This document shows positions 9,144 through 16,715 of a stretch of 64,000 nucleotides of DNA, piece by piece (positions within the stretch are counted from its first letter, which is position 1; every line of letters starts with the position of its first letter). Position numbers and translations under genes: made by a program. Origin of the DNA: Burkholderia diffusa (GTDB lineage Bacteria; Pseudomonadota; Gammaproteobacteria; Burkholderiales; Burkholderiaceae); the NCBI RefSeq assembly GCF_902499115.1, contig NZ_CABVPN010000003.1:186001-250000 (forward strand). Reading direction: 5' to 3'. The notes under the pieces were generated by a model. The model searched no databases. It was not told the origin of the DNA and saw only the letters and a program-made list of their open reading frames with translations.

Positions 9144-9908
9144 GCAGGTAACGACGCCAACAACAAGGATGCGCAAGCGAAGGCGGCCGGGCTTCAGGGG
9201 CAGATCAATCAGGCATTGGCGGCCACCTTTGGCACATTCGGAGCTGCGGCCGGGCTACGAAACCCCGTGAGTGACGCAATTGGTAAGGCGATCGATTGGG
9301 CTGCGAGCCAGTTCAGTACGCTGATGAAGCGGGACGCGCAGGATAAGATTTCGCAGTCGCCGGCCCAGTTGATTTCTCAGAGCATAGCGAATGGGGCCAA
9401 CACGGTCCTGGGTTCGAAAGGCGGCGAGCCGCCGATGGCCGGTCCAGGTACAGTACTGGTAAATTCCTCTATGGAACAGGCTGCGAACGCTTCGTTGACG
9501 GGTTCGCGAGGCGCGCCGTCCAAAGCAATCTTGTCGAATAATGGTGGGGGTGACGCCAATGCTAATGCGAACGGTGCAACTGGGAATGGCCCATATTCGA
9601 ACCTTACCGATTCCTCAAGTGTGGGGCCAGGGAAAAATTTCACGGCAACGCAGAAGAAAAACATCATTGAACAGAACATTGCTAACAATGGTGGCGAATT
9701 GAGGTCTGATCTGGATGGGACACTGTTGGTGCCTGCGAGTAAAAGTCAAAAGGGGGTTACTCCGCCTCCCAATGAGGTTCAAATTGACCACATTGTGGCA
9801 AAGAATCCGGCAGATTCGAATGCACCAGCGGGGACCAATAGCTATAGTAATGCGCAAGTTTTGTCTCGGGAGCAGAATCGAGACAAATCGAATAAGCCGC
9901 CTAAATAA
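8656..9908 (+). pseudogene. Orphan cdiA-CT module: pretoxin plus HNH nuclease toxin, no own start
   Basis: The open frame (extending back to a TTG at 8634) lacks a signal peptide, the TPS domain, the haemagglutinin repeats and a credible start, so it is a promoterless toxin cassette. It carries the cdiA pretoxin segment to NVQLYN (9126-9143). A divergent ~250-residue C-terminal region follows, ending in VQIDHIVAKNP then GTNSYSNAQVLSREQNRDKSNK-like residues, which is an HNH/Endonuclease-type fold (Asp-His at 9786-9791, Asn-rich second half). Family knowledge predicts DNA cleavage. The stop at 9906-9908 is followed 12 bases later by the start of a small immunity gene. Such orphan CT/I pairs are known near cdi loci and can be recombined onto the main cdiA. 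Confidence 0.85.
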
Positions 9909-9920
9909 GGGTTTTTGATC

Positions 9921-10220
9921 ATGGAAAAAAAGGAATGGCCGTTTTCTGATCCGCAAAACGTAGCTGTTATCGCTGACAAGAGAATCGTGAGCCGACAAGA
10001 CTGGATTGCATACGTTTCTCACGACCGCGATGACGGAATGTGGCAATTCCATACAAATCGCACTGAGCCATTGGGGGAAGGCGATGCATCTGTGGTAAGT
10101 TTGAAAAACATTACTGATCTTGATTCGTCGGTGCTTGAATTGGCAACCCTTCCAATTGGTTGGCATGCCTGGAGAGCTTCGATCGATTCTCGATGGGAGG
10201 TTGCCGAAACTCGAAATTGA
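9921..10220 (+). CDS. Putative immunity protein for the orphan HNH toxin (DUF2185-like)
   Basis: This is a 99-residue cytoplasmic protein. Residues 12-50 read VAVIADKRIVSRQDWIAYVSHD then DDGMWQFH, followed by LKNITDLDSSVLELATLP and a Gly-Trp-x-Ala-Trp-Arg end. This resembles the DUF2185/Imm33-type immunity family with its D-x-G-W(Q)F core; the family assignment is from memory and tentative. ATG 9921 is preferred over an in-frame TTG at 9915 because TAAGGG lies about nine bases upstream. Its place directly after the orphan toxin makes it the likely cognate CdiI. If expressed, it would protect against siblings carrying the HNH toxin. It is AT-rich compared with the core genome. Confidence 0.75.
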   Translation: MEKKEWPFSDPQNVAVIADKRIVSRQDWIAYVSHDRDDGMWQFHTNRTEPLGEGDASVVSLKNITDLDSSVLELATLPIGWHAWRASIDSRWEVAETRN

Positions 10221-10331
10221 TTCCTCTTATTCGGTGAGATTGATCATTCGCTCAATCCATGGGTTGAAGATAGTGAGAGTGAAAGAGGGGGTAATTTTTG
10301 GGGTGCTATTGATGTAGATTTCGTTAGATGA
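10221..10331 (+). pseudogene. 3' tail of another CdiA-CT toxin
   Basis: In the frame starting at 10221 there is an uninterrupted 36-codon stretch (FLLFGEIDHSLNPWVED, then SESERGGNFWGAIDVDFVR). It ends in TGA at 10329-10331. The stop overlaps the ATG of the next immunity-like gene as ATGA, which is exactly the spacing expected of a toxin/immunity pair. The upstream part of the toxin is missing: the frame begins right at the stop of the preceding immunity gene. I read it as the truncated end of a second displaced toxin; the toxin class cannot be told. Confidence 0.55.
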
Positions 10332-10666
10332 AAAATGTTCGTTTCGCAAAATTAATTGTTGACGTTTCGATATTTTTGGAATATTCCGGGGAGGGTATCG
10401 TAGATCTGGATGCGTCCATAGAGTTGCTGCAGCAAATTGGTAGCGAATTGCAAAAAATGACGGATGCTGAAAGAGCGTCTCTTGCGAAGAATATTCGAGA
10501 ATTGGCGCTGCAATACGGTCCGAGATCGAATTTCGTGACTGATCTCCCGTCAAATTTTGGGATTTCAGAGTGGCGATGGCGTGTGCGAAACCGCCCACGT
10601 CGATCACTTCATGAATGCTTTCTCGGCTCAAGCGACTTCTGCAGATTTTGTGCCGCTTACTTCTAG
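10328..10666 (+). CDS. Putative immunity protein, C-terminus possibly altered
   Basis: This is a 112-residue protein. Residues 1-78 look like a compact all-helical immunity protein (VDVSIFLEYSGEGIVDLDAS, then a Leu-rich helix, TDAERASLAKNIRELALQYG, DLPSNFGI). Related proteins I recall end shortly after a DLPxxxG motif. Here the frame instead continues into an Arg-rich tail (SEWRWRVRNRPRRSLHECF) that does not look native. A recombination or frameshift near 10560 would explain it, since a different frame becomes open from there to 10781. The ATG overlaps the toxin-tail stop. Function as an orphan immunity protein is inferred. Confidence 0.6.
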   Translation: MKNVRFAKLIVDVSIFLEYSGEGIVDLDASIELLQQIGSELQKMTDAERASLAKNIRELALQYGPRSNFVTDLPSNFGISEWRWRVRNRPRRSLHECFLGSSDFCRFCAAYF

Positions 10667-10781
10667 GTTTTTGAGTGAGGTGAATAAAATCTTGCTTATC
10701 AAGGTGATTGGTAATGTTCCGCAAAAAAATGCAGGCGAAGATCATTCTAGTCAAGTGAGGCGAAAATGGCGGGATCGATAG
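10557..10781 (+). pseudogene. Possible third toxin tail or frameshifted immunity remainder
   Basis: From about 10557 another frame opens (SGDGVCETAHVDHFMNAFSA, then ATSADFVPLTSRFLSEVNK) and runs to TAG at 10779-10781, overlapping the start of the next small gene by 16 bases. There is no start codon with a ribosome site. It may be the 3' end of a further CdiA-CT fused by deletion to the previous immunity gene, by analogy with the tail at 10221-10331. It may also be the out-of-frame remainder of that gene. Both readings are inference. Confidence 0.3.
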
Positions 10782-11095
10782 TTATTTCTAAAGACGTTCG
10801 CGTTCCGGTGAGTACGAGTCAGTTCGACTATTTGGTTAGCAGAATCGGTGATCAGTTTGGCTTGTCTGACATTTGGGTTAAGGATGAGGTTTATCTTCCT
10901 ATGGAAGAAGGAGGGATGAGCTTTATCTCAACGGAATCGTTGAATTCTAACGAGCTGTCAATTTTTCTGACGGCTGTGATGCGGGCTAGAACCGCTTCTC
11001 AGGATGAGGGATCATTTCTCTTATACGAGGGTGTCTGGAATCAACTGGTTGAGAAGTTGCGGCAGGACGCGCGGCTCGGAGTTTCGGGGAATTGA
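10766..11095 (+). CDS. Small hypothetical protein, probable orphan immunity
   Basis: This 109-residue unrecognised protein has no signal peptide. It starts with a short strand pattern (SIVISKDVRVPVSTSQFDYLV), contains DQFGLSDIWVKDEVYLPMEE and a predicted helix pair (NSNELSIFLTAVMRAR; YEGVWNQLVEKLRQDAR). ATG 10766 is supported by GTGAGG five bases upstream. It is AT-rich like its neighbours. Position in the chain of displaced toxin and immunity pieces suggests another CdiI; no specific family recognised. Confidence 0.6.
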   Translation: MAGSIVISKDVRVPVSTSQFDYLVSRIGDQFGLSDIWVKDEVYLPMEEGGMSFISTESLNSNELSIFLTAVMRARTASQDEGSFLLYEGVWNQLVEKLRQDARLGVSGN

Positions 11096-11199
11096 TTTAA
11101 ATATCGATCATAGTGAGGCGTTGATGCGAATTGATGGTCAGCGTTATATCGATAACGGGGAATTTTTGCTGCTTATTCCCGTTAATTAAAAATAAGCAA
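11096..11199 (+). other. AT-rich relic with a short open frame
   Basis: After the preceding stop one frame stays open for about 30 codons (DLNIDHSEALMRIDGQRYID, then NGEFLLLIPVN) and ends at TAA 11187-11189. It has no convincing ribosome site and looks like the tail of a lost gene of the module chain. Confidence 0.3.
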
Positions 11200-11337
11200 A
11201 TGAAAAAGACCAGACGGCTGGCGGTTTTACCAATCGGCTGGCGGTTTTACCAATCACTACTCTGATCACGCTTGCTGCGCAAGCACAACAGGCGCCGTCT
11301 CCGAGCGACCAGGCCGCCGCTGCCCGCGCGAACGCCA
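11200..11337 (+). pseudogene. 5' remnant of a second cdiB, frameshifted by a 20-bp duplication
   Basis: The ATG at 11200 starts MKKTRRLAVLPI. If one copy of the 20-bp tandem repeat at 11216-11255 is removed, the frame continues as a clean signal peptide (TTLITLAAQA) and then QQAPSPSDQAAAARANA. That segment matches the mature start of the intact CdiB (QQAPTPNDQAAAARANA, 6369-6419). The duplication (+20, not divisible by three) therefore broke this gene. After the NA(N) codons similarity switches to cdiA-like sequence, so only the first ~40 codons survive. Confidence 0.8.
11216..11255 (+). repeat. Perfect 20-bp tandem duplication
   Basis: GGCTGGCGGTTTTACCAATC occurs twice in immediate succession (11216-11235 and 11236-11255). 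It lies in the signal-peptide coding part of the cdiB remnant and shifts its reading frame. Confidence 0.97.
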
Positions 11338-11500
11338 ACAAGGTGATTGCGGAGGTGGGGGGCAGGATACAAGTCGCAGCAAGGCCCACGCAGTACGAAC
11401 GAATCGAAGAGTGCGAGCGTTGGGGGGGCATATGGCACCGGCGGATTCGGCGTCTCAGCGTCGATGTCGTGCGCGCACGGCGATGCGAATTGCCATCATC
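11331..11500 (+). pseudogene. Scrambled cdiA haemagglutinin-repeat fragments
   Basis: 11331-11366 resembles cdiA at 3460-3495 (NANKV-(I/V)-A-(E/D)-VGG in translation). 11391-11496, in another frame, resembles cdiA 3248-3365 (SASVGGAYGTGGFGVSASM, then AHGDAN, versus SSVGVSIGTNGIGVSASM and AHGDGN). The two blocks are in reverse order relative to cdiA and in different frames, so they are relics of a second exoprotein gene fused to the cdiB remnant. Confidence 0.65.
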
Positions 11501-11663
11501 TTGTTCAGGTTCCTGTCTTTCCCGAGGCCGAATCCGGATTCGGCAAGCAATTGGAAGGCTGCAAAAGCGTTGCGCTTCGAAGGATCAATTGCCGAGACAG
11601 CCCCGCATCGACCGACCTTCGCACGCCGCCATCGCCTCGGTTCGCCGTCGGGGTGACTCGCCA

Positions 11664-11692
11664 TTGTTGTTTTAGAACGACCGTGCTAAATT
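11664..11692 (+). promoter_or_regulatory. Candidate sigma-70 promoter of the acyl-CoA dehydrogenase gene
   Basis: TTGTTG (11664-11669) and TAAATT (11687-11692) are separated by 17 bases and lie upstream of a co-directional gene. The spacer is filled by a palindrome (11671-11690), so regulation by steric block is plausible. Confidence 0.55.
11671..11690. promoter_or_regulatory. 20-bp imperfect palindrome, TetR-type operator candidate
   Basis: TTTAGAACGACCGTGCTAAA reads as TTTAG-n-ACG-nn-CGT-n-CTAAA, with 8 of 10 base pairs symmetric about its centre. The ACG/CGT half-sites and the location between the -35 and -10 elements are typical of TetR-family repressor operators of fatty-acid and acyl-CoA genes. 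No TetR gene is present in the window, so the repressor is unknown. Confidence 0.6.
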
Positions 11693-11853
11693 CCCGCCAG
11701 CATTTGCAGTCACCGACCTAATCATCCGGTTCCGGCAACCGGCGCCAACGGGCGCGCCGGCGCGTCGCCCGACAGGAGACAGACGTGATGGAGCGCATCG
11801 ATCGAGCACCCGCGGACCGAGCGGGGCGTGCGGGCCGCGTGGAGGGCGTCGCG

Positions 11854-13683
11854 ATGAGCCTGCTGATGTCGCGACGCGATCTCGCGTTCCTGCTGTATGA
11901 CTGGCTCGATGCGGATGCGCTCGCCGCGCTGCCGCGCTATGCGGAGCACAGCCGCGAGACGTTCGATGCGGTGCTCGACACCAGCGAGCGGATCGCGGCG
12001 GACCTGTTCGCGCCGCATGCGGCGCGCGGCGACCGCGAGGAGCCGCAGTTCGACGGCGAGCGCGTGACGCTGATTCCCGAGGTCGAGCCGGCGGTGCGTG
12101 CCTTCGCCGACGCCGGCCTGATCGCCGCGGGCCAGGACGAAGCATTCGGCGGGATGCGGCTGCCGAAACTCATCGAAGCCGCATCGTTCCTGTTCTTCCA
12201 GGCCGCGAACATCGCGACCGCCGCGTATCCGTTCCTCACCGTCGCGAACGCGAACCTGCTGCTCGCGCACGGCAGCCCCGCGCAGATCGACGCGTTCGCG
12301 CGTCCCGAGCTGGAAGGGCGCTTCTTCGGCACGATGTGCCTATCCGAGCCGCAGGCCGGTTCGTCGCTGTCGGACATCGTCACGCGTGCCGACTTCGAGC
12401 GCGCGTCGCCGCTCGGCCCGCGCTACCGGATCACCGGCAACAAGATGTGGATTTCGGGTGGCGAGCACGAACTGGCGGAGAACATCGTTCACCTCGTGCT
12501 CGCGAAGATTCCCGACGAACAAGGGCGGCTGCTGCCCGGCACGCGCGGCATCTCGCTGTTCATCGTCCCCAGGTATCTGCCGGCCGAGGACGGCGCCGCT
12601 CACGGCGAGCACAACGACGTGGTGCTTGCGGGCCTGAATCACAAGATGGGCTATCGCGGCACGACGAACTGCCTGCTTAACTTCGGCGAAGGCACGCGCC
12701 ATCGTCCGCAGGGGCGCGCCGGTGCGATCGGCTATCTGGTCGGCGAGCCCAATCACGGCCTCGCTTACATGTTCCACATGATGAACGAGGCGCGCATCGG
12801 CGTCGGCGCGGGTGCGGTGGCGCTCGGCTACACCGGTTACCTGCATGCGCTCGACTATGCGCGCAACCGGCCGCAGGGGCGTCCGCTCGGACCGGCCGGC
12901 AAGGACGCGGCGGCGCCGCAGATGCCGATCGTCGCGCACCCGGACGTGCGGCGCATGCTGCTCGCGCAGAAGGCGTACGTCGAAGGCGGGCTCGCGCTGA
13001 TCCTGTACTGCGCGCGGCTCGTCGACGAAGCGCGCGCGCACGGCGATGCGGCGGTGCGCGCCGAGGCCGCGCGCCTGCTCGACATCCTGACGCCGATCGC
13101 GAAAAGCTGGCCGTCGCAGTGGTGTCTCGCCGCCAACGATCTCGCGATCCAGGTGCACGGCGGATATGGCTATACGCGCGACTATCCGGTCGAGCGGCTC
13201 TATCGCGACAACCGCCTGAACCCGATCCACGAAGGCACGCACGGCATCCAGGCGCTCGACCTGCTGGGCCGCAAGGTCGGTCAGGACGACGGCGCGCTGC
13301 TGCGTACGCTCGATGCACGTATCGAAACGACGCTCGAACGTGCGCGGGCGGCGGATGGCGATACGCGCGTGCATGCCGATGCGCTGGCGCCGCGCTGGGC
13401 ACGGCTAGTCGACGTCACGCGCGCATTGGCCGCGCTTGGTGATCCACAAGTGCGGCTCGCGAATGCGAGCGTCTATCTGGAGGCGTTCGGCCATCTGGTC
13501 GTCGCGTGGCTGTGGCTCGACGTGACGCTCGCCGCGCGCGGACGCGATGACGATTTTCACGACGGCAAGCGAGCCGCCGCGCGATACTTCTTTCGCTGGG
13601 AACTGCCGAAGGTGGATGCGCAGCTCGACCTGCTGGCGAGCGTCGATACGACGACGCTCGACATGCGCGACGCGTGGTTCTGA
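11854..13683 (+). CDS. Acyl-CoA dehydrogenase
   Basis: This 609-residue flavoprotein should oxidise an acyl-CoA to the 2,3-enoyl-CoA. Domain order fits the family: N-terminal helical domain, middle beta domain with the FAD-binding MCLSEPQAGSSLSDI and ITGNKMWISGGEHE segments, then a C-terminal helical domain. The latter has the NEARIGVGAGA helix and the VHGGYGYTRDYPVERLYRDNRL motif followed by IHEGTHGIQALDLLGRK. Length and the extra C-terminal helical region place it with the long (about 600 aa) bacterial acyl-CoA dehydrogenases. ATG 11854 is chosen since MSLLMSRRDL is the usual N-terminus and GGAGGG lies seven bases upstream. An alternative ATG at 11788 also has a good AGGAGA site. It is probably regulated through the palindrome upstream. 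Confidence 0.93.
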   Translation: MSLLMSRRDLAFLLYDWLDADALAALPRYAEHSRETFDAVLDTSERIAADLFAPHAARGDREEPQFDGERVTLIPEVEPAVRAFADAGLIAAGQDEAFGGMRLPKLIEAASFLFFQAANIATAAYPFLTVANANLLLAHGSPAQIDAFARPELEGRFFGTMCLSEPQAGSSLSDIVTRADFERASPLGPRYRITGNKMWISGGEHELAENIVHLVLAKIPDEQGRLLPGTRGISLFIVPRYLPAEDGAAHGEHNDVVLAGLNHKMGYRGTTNCLLNFGEGTRHRPQGRAGAIGYLVGEPNHGLAYMFHMMNEARIGVGAGAVALGYTGYLHALDYARNRPQGRPLGPAGKDAAAPQMPIVAHPDVRRMLLAQKAYVEGGLALILYCARLVDEARAHGDAAVRAEAARLLDILTPIAKSWPSQWCLAANDLAIQVHGGYGYTRDYPVERLYRDNRLNPIHEGTHGIQALDLLGRKVGQDDGALLRTLDARIETTLERARAADGDTRVHADALAPRWARLVDVTRALAALGDPQVRLANASVYLEAFGHLVVAWLWLDVTLAARGRDDDFHDGKRAAARYFFRWELPKVDAQLDLLASVDTTTLDMRDAWF

Positions 13684-13809
13684 GCGTCGCGCCGCACGGA
13701 TGAAGGTGTCGCGGTGCGGGCCGCCTGGCCTGTGCCGCGCGCCGGTCGCGCGGGCGCGTCCCGCTGCCGTATCGATGCGCGGCGATGTCGCGCAAGGAGA
13801 ATGGAGAGC

Positions 13810-14790
13810 ATGAAAGCGCTGTTGTGTACCGCATTCGGCCCGATCGACCGCTTGCGTATCGAGGACGTCGCGATTCCCGAACCGGCCGCTGGTCAGGTGC
13901 GGATTCGCGTGAAGGCGGCGTCGCTCAATTTCCCCGATGCGCTGATCGTTCAGGGGCTGTATCAGGTGAAGCCGGCATTGCCGTTCTCGCCCGGCGCCGA
14001 ATTCGCCGGCGTGATCGACGCGGTCGGCGACGGCGTGAGCGCCTGGCGGCCGGGCGACGAGGTGGTCGCGTTCGCCGGCCACGGCGGCTTCGCCGCGCAG
14101 TGCGTGGCCGACGTGCACCAGATCGCGGCGCTGCCGCCGGGGATGACGTTCGAGCAGGGCGCGGCGCTCGTGCTGGCGTATGGCACGTCGCTGCATGCGC
14201 TGCAGCAGCGCGCGCGCCTGCAGCAGGGCGAGACGCTGCTGGTGCTGGGCGCGGGCGGCGGTGTCGGGCTCGCCGCGATCGAGATCGCGAAGGCGCTGGG
14301 CGCGCGCGTGATCGCGGCCGCGTCGAGCGCGGACAAACTGGCGCTATGCCGCGAAGCCGGCGCCGACGACACGATCGACTATGCGACCGAGGACCTGCGG
14401 CGCCGCGTCGACGAACTGACCGGCGGACGCGGCGCGGACGTCGTCTACGATCCGGTCGGCGGCGCGTACAGCGAGGCCGCGCTGCGGGCGACCGCGTGGC
14501 GCGGCCGGTTCCTCGTGGTCGGTTTCGCGGCCGGCGAAATTCCGAAGATCGCGCTGAACCTTGCACTGCTCAAGGAGCGCGACATCCTGGGCGTGTTCTG
14601 GGGCGATGCGGTGCGGCGCGACCCGGCGCAGCATGCGGCGAACATGCGCCAGCTCGCGCAATGGTTCGCGGCCGGCAAGGTGCGGCCCGCGATCACCGAG
14701 CGCGTGCCGCTCGCGGGTGCGGCCGACGCCATTGCGCGCATGGCGAACCGGCAGGTCAAGGGCAAGGTCGTGATCCTGCCGGACGCGTGA
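13810..14790 (+). CDS. NADPH:quinone oxidoreductase family protein (MDR superfamily)
   Basis: This is a 326-residue zinc-independent medium-chain dehydrogenase/reductase. It has the GroES-like N-terminal domain (MKALLCTAFGPIDRLRIED; SLNFPDALIVQGLYQ, the quinone reductase family segment) and a Rossmann domain with the nucleotide-binding GAGGGVGLAAIEIAK motif. The tail is typical (GKVRPAITERVPLAGAADAI). Zinc ligands of alcohol dehydrogenases are absent. ATG 13810 is decided by AAGGAGA at 13794-13800, nine bases upstream; the in-frame ATG at 13801 would touch that site. Location 126 bases after the acyl-CoA dehydrogenase suggests co-transcription. The true substrate is unknown. Confidence 0.9.
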   Translation: MKALLCTAFGPIDRLRIEDVAIPEPAAGQVRIRVKAASLNFPDALIVQGLYQVKPALPFSPGAEFAGVIDAVGDGVSAWRPGDEVVAFAGHGGFAAQCVADVHQIAALPPGMTFEQGAALVLAYGTSLHALQQRARLQQGETLLVLGAGGGVGLAAIEIAKALGARVIAAASSADKLALCREAGADDTIDYATEDLRRRVDELTGGRGADVVYDPVGGAYSEAALRATAWRGRFLVVGFAAGEIPKIALNLALLKERDILGVFWGDAVRRDPAQHAANMRQLAQWFAAGKVRPAITERVPLAGAADAIARMANRQVKGKVVILPDA

Positions 14791-14881
14791 TCACGCCGGT
14801 GCCGGTTCACGCGGCGGTGGCCCGACCGGGCATCGCCTTCGATCGAGGTTCTTTCGTGTAACGTTACCGGAGTCGCTGACC

Positions 14882-15319
14882 ATGCAATCCCTGTCGAATC
14901 TGCAGCCTGCCGTCGCGGCCTCGCTTGCTGCGTGGCACGCGATGCTCGCGCGCAAGGATTTCAGCGCGCTCGACACGATCGTCCATCCGGATGCCGTGTT
15001 CCGTTCGCCGATGGCGTTCAAGCCGTACGGGCCGGCGCCCGCACTGTTGCTCGCGCTGCGCACGGTGCTCACGATCCTCGAGAACTTCGAATATCACCGC
15101 GCGTTCGCCGACGACGACGGCACGAGCGTCGTGCTGGAATTCAGTGCGACGGTCGGCGACAAGCGGCTGAAGGGGATCGACATGATCCGCTTCGACGCCG
15201 ACGGACGGATCGTCGAATTCGAGGTGATGATCCGTCCGTTCAACGCGCTGCAGGCGCTCGGCGCGGAGATGGGCGCGCGGCTCGGGCAGCAGCTGCCGGC
15301 GTTCAGGAGCGGCGGGTGA
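14882..15319 (+). CDS. SnoaL/NTF2-like nuclear-transport-factor-2 fold protein
   Basis: This 145-residue protein has the cone-shaped NTF2-like pattern. It starts with a helix (AVAASLAAWHAMLARKDFSALDTIVHPDAVF), then FRSPMAFKPYGPAPALLLALRTVLTILENF, a strand-rich half (VVLEFSATVGDKRLKGIDMIRFDADGRIVEFEVMIRP) and a short C-terminal helix (LQALGAEMGARL). Members serve as small-molecule isomerases or hydratases or as ligand-binding proteins; the substrate cannot be told. GGAG precedes the ATG. It follows the quinone oxidoreductase by 91 bases on the same strand, so it may belong to the same acyl-CoA-related unit. Confidence 0.85.
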   Translation: MQSLSNLQPAVAASLAAWHAMLARKDFSALDTIVHPDAVFRSPMAFKPYGPAPALLLALRTVLTILENFEYHRAFADDDGTSVVLEFSATVGDKRLKGIDMIRFDADGRIVEFEVMIRPFNALQALGAEMGARLGQQLPAFRSGG

Positions 15320-15320
15320 G

Positions 15321-15336
15321 GGGGCGACGACGCCCC
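15321..15336. terminator. Short GC hairpin between convergent genes
   Basis: GGGGCG-ACGA-CGCCCC forms a six-base-pair stem just after the NTF2-like stop and before the convergent kinase gene. There is no strong T-run, so termination function is uncertain. Confidence 0.3.
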
Positions 15337-15344
15337 GCTTGCAT

Positions 15345-16715
15345 TCATTGGCCCAGTGAAATGGACGATGCGCGGCCGGCTAGGCCACGTGCCGTATTTT
15401 CCGGTGCGTCGCCGAGGAAGTCCGGCAACGCCCGCGGCGGTAGAGTAATCACGAAGCGTGCGCCGCCGAGCGGCGAATCCTCGAGCCGCACGTCGCCGCC
15501 GTGCACGAGCGCGACGCGTCGCACGATCGCGAGCCCGAGCCCGAATCCGCCGGTCTGCCGGTCGCGGCTCGAATCGAGCCGCTGGAACGGTTCGAATACG
15601 CGCGCGCGTTCGGCGACCGGAATGCCGGGACCGTCGTCGTCGACGCTCAGCACCAGCGCGCCGGACGCATCGTGCGTCGCGGACAGCAGGACGGTGCGCG
15701 ACGCATAACGCGCGCCGTTGCGGATCAGGTTCAGCAGCGCGCGTGCGACGAGCTTCGGATCGCACACGTGCGATGCAGGGGCGCCGCTCGTCGACACGCC
15801 GAGCGTGAGGCCGCGGTCGGCGACGTCGTTCGCGACGTTGCCGGCCACGCTGTCGATCAGCGCATCGACGACGACGTCCATCGGCGCGAGCTCGCTTGCG
15901 CCTTGTTCGAGCCGCCCGATCGTCAGCAGCTCGGTCACGAGACCGTCGAGTTCGCGCACGTCGCGTCGAAGTTCGTCGCGGCGTTCGCGCATCCGCCCGC
16001 TCTCGTCGGATTCGGCGAGCAGCGCGAGCCCGAATTCGAGGCGCGCGAGCGGCGTCTTCAGCTCATGCGAGATGCCATGCATCATTTCGCGCTGCTGCTT
16101 GATCGACGCCTCGATCCGCTCGGCCATGTCGTTGAACTGCTGCGACAGCTCGTAGATGTTCGATCGCCCGGACAGCTTCACGCGCGTCGACAGCTTGCCC
16201 GCGCCGAACGCGTGCGCGGCGGCCTGCAGCTTGCGCAGGTCGCGCCAGTGATACGAGATCCACAGCACCACGGCGAACAGCGCGGCGAGCGCGAGCAGCA
16301 GGTACGCGTAGATCTTGATGTCGAGATCGGCCGCCTCGGTCGGGCGCGCATGCAGCACGGACCCGTCCGCGAGCGGCATGTAGTAATCCTTGGCGTCGTA
16401 GCTGATCGCGATCCGGCCCGCGTCGAGATCGCGCAGCGGTGTGCCGCTCAACTGCGCGCGGGCGTCGGCCATCGTCATGAAGCCGAATCCTTCGTTCCCG
16501 TGCTTCGCGAGTTCGCGCAGCGCGAGCATGCGCTGCGCGCCCGGATGACGCTCCAGATAATCGTTCAGCACGAACGCGTAGGTCGTCAGCGAATCGCGCT
16601 GCGCCTGCGCGACGCGATCATAGAAGATCCGGTCGAACGAGAACTGGATGAATGCGATCGATCCGGCGACGCACAGGATCACGATGAGGTACAGCCTGAT
16701 CAACGGGCGCAGCAT
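15345..16715 (-). CDS. Sensor histidine kinase, RstB-like
   Basis: This 456-residue inner-membrane kinase has TM1 at residues 7-27, a small periplasmic sensor (about 28-132) and TM2 at 134-156. A HAMP domain leads to the HisKA box MMHGISHELKTPLARLEF (phospho-acceptor His217), then a HATPase domain with N (LIRNGARYAS), G1 (DDDGPGIP) and G2 (GGFGLGLAIV) boxes. Its ATG directly abuts the TAA of the response-regulator gene upstream, so translation is coupled. The short sensor and the regulator's features resemble E. coli RstB. The signal is unknown. The divergent MipA/OmpV gene next to the pair is a natural target candidate. Confidence 0.93.
   Translation of the reverse strand: MLRPLIRLYLIVILCVAGSIAFIQFSFDRIFYDRVAQAQRDSLTTYAFVLNDYLERHPGAQRMLALRELAKHGNEGFGFMTMADARAQLSGTPLRDLDAGRIAISYDAKDYYMPLADGSVLHARPTEAADLDIKIYAYLLLALAALFAVVLWISYHWRDLRKLQAAAHAFGAGKLSTRVKLSGRSNIYELSQQFNDMAERIEASIKQQREMMHGISHELKTPLARLEFGLALLAESDESGRMRERRDELRRDVRELDGLVTELLTIGRLEQGASELAPMDVVVDALIDSVAGNVANDVADRGLTLGVSTSGAPASHVCDPKLVARALLNLIRNGARYASRTVLLSATHDASGALVLSVDDDGPGIPVAERARVFEPFQRLDSSRDRQTGGFGLGLAIVRRVALVHGGDVRLEDSPLGGARFVITLPPRALPDFLGDAPENTARGLAGRASSISLGQ

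Larger units (their letters stand above)
11501..11853 (+). other. Non-coding junction between CDI island and core genes
   Basis: No gene is supported here. The left part (to about 11660) is unassigned sequence at the edge of the decayed island. The right part holds the promoter and palindrome described separately and the leader of the acyl-CoA dehydrogenase gene. Confidence 0.6.

Noticed and set aside
9615..10166. Minus-strand open frame over the end of the HNH toxin and its immunity gene
   Set aside because: No start context or domain; the plus-strand reading has the HNH motif and a ribosome-bound immunity gene.
10227..10754. Minus-strand frame of 175 codons in the AT-rich relic region
   Set aside because: It has no ribosome-binding site or family resemblance and is opposite the toxin-tail and immunity readings with ATGA coupling.
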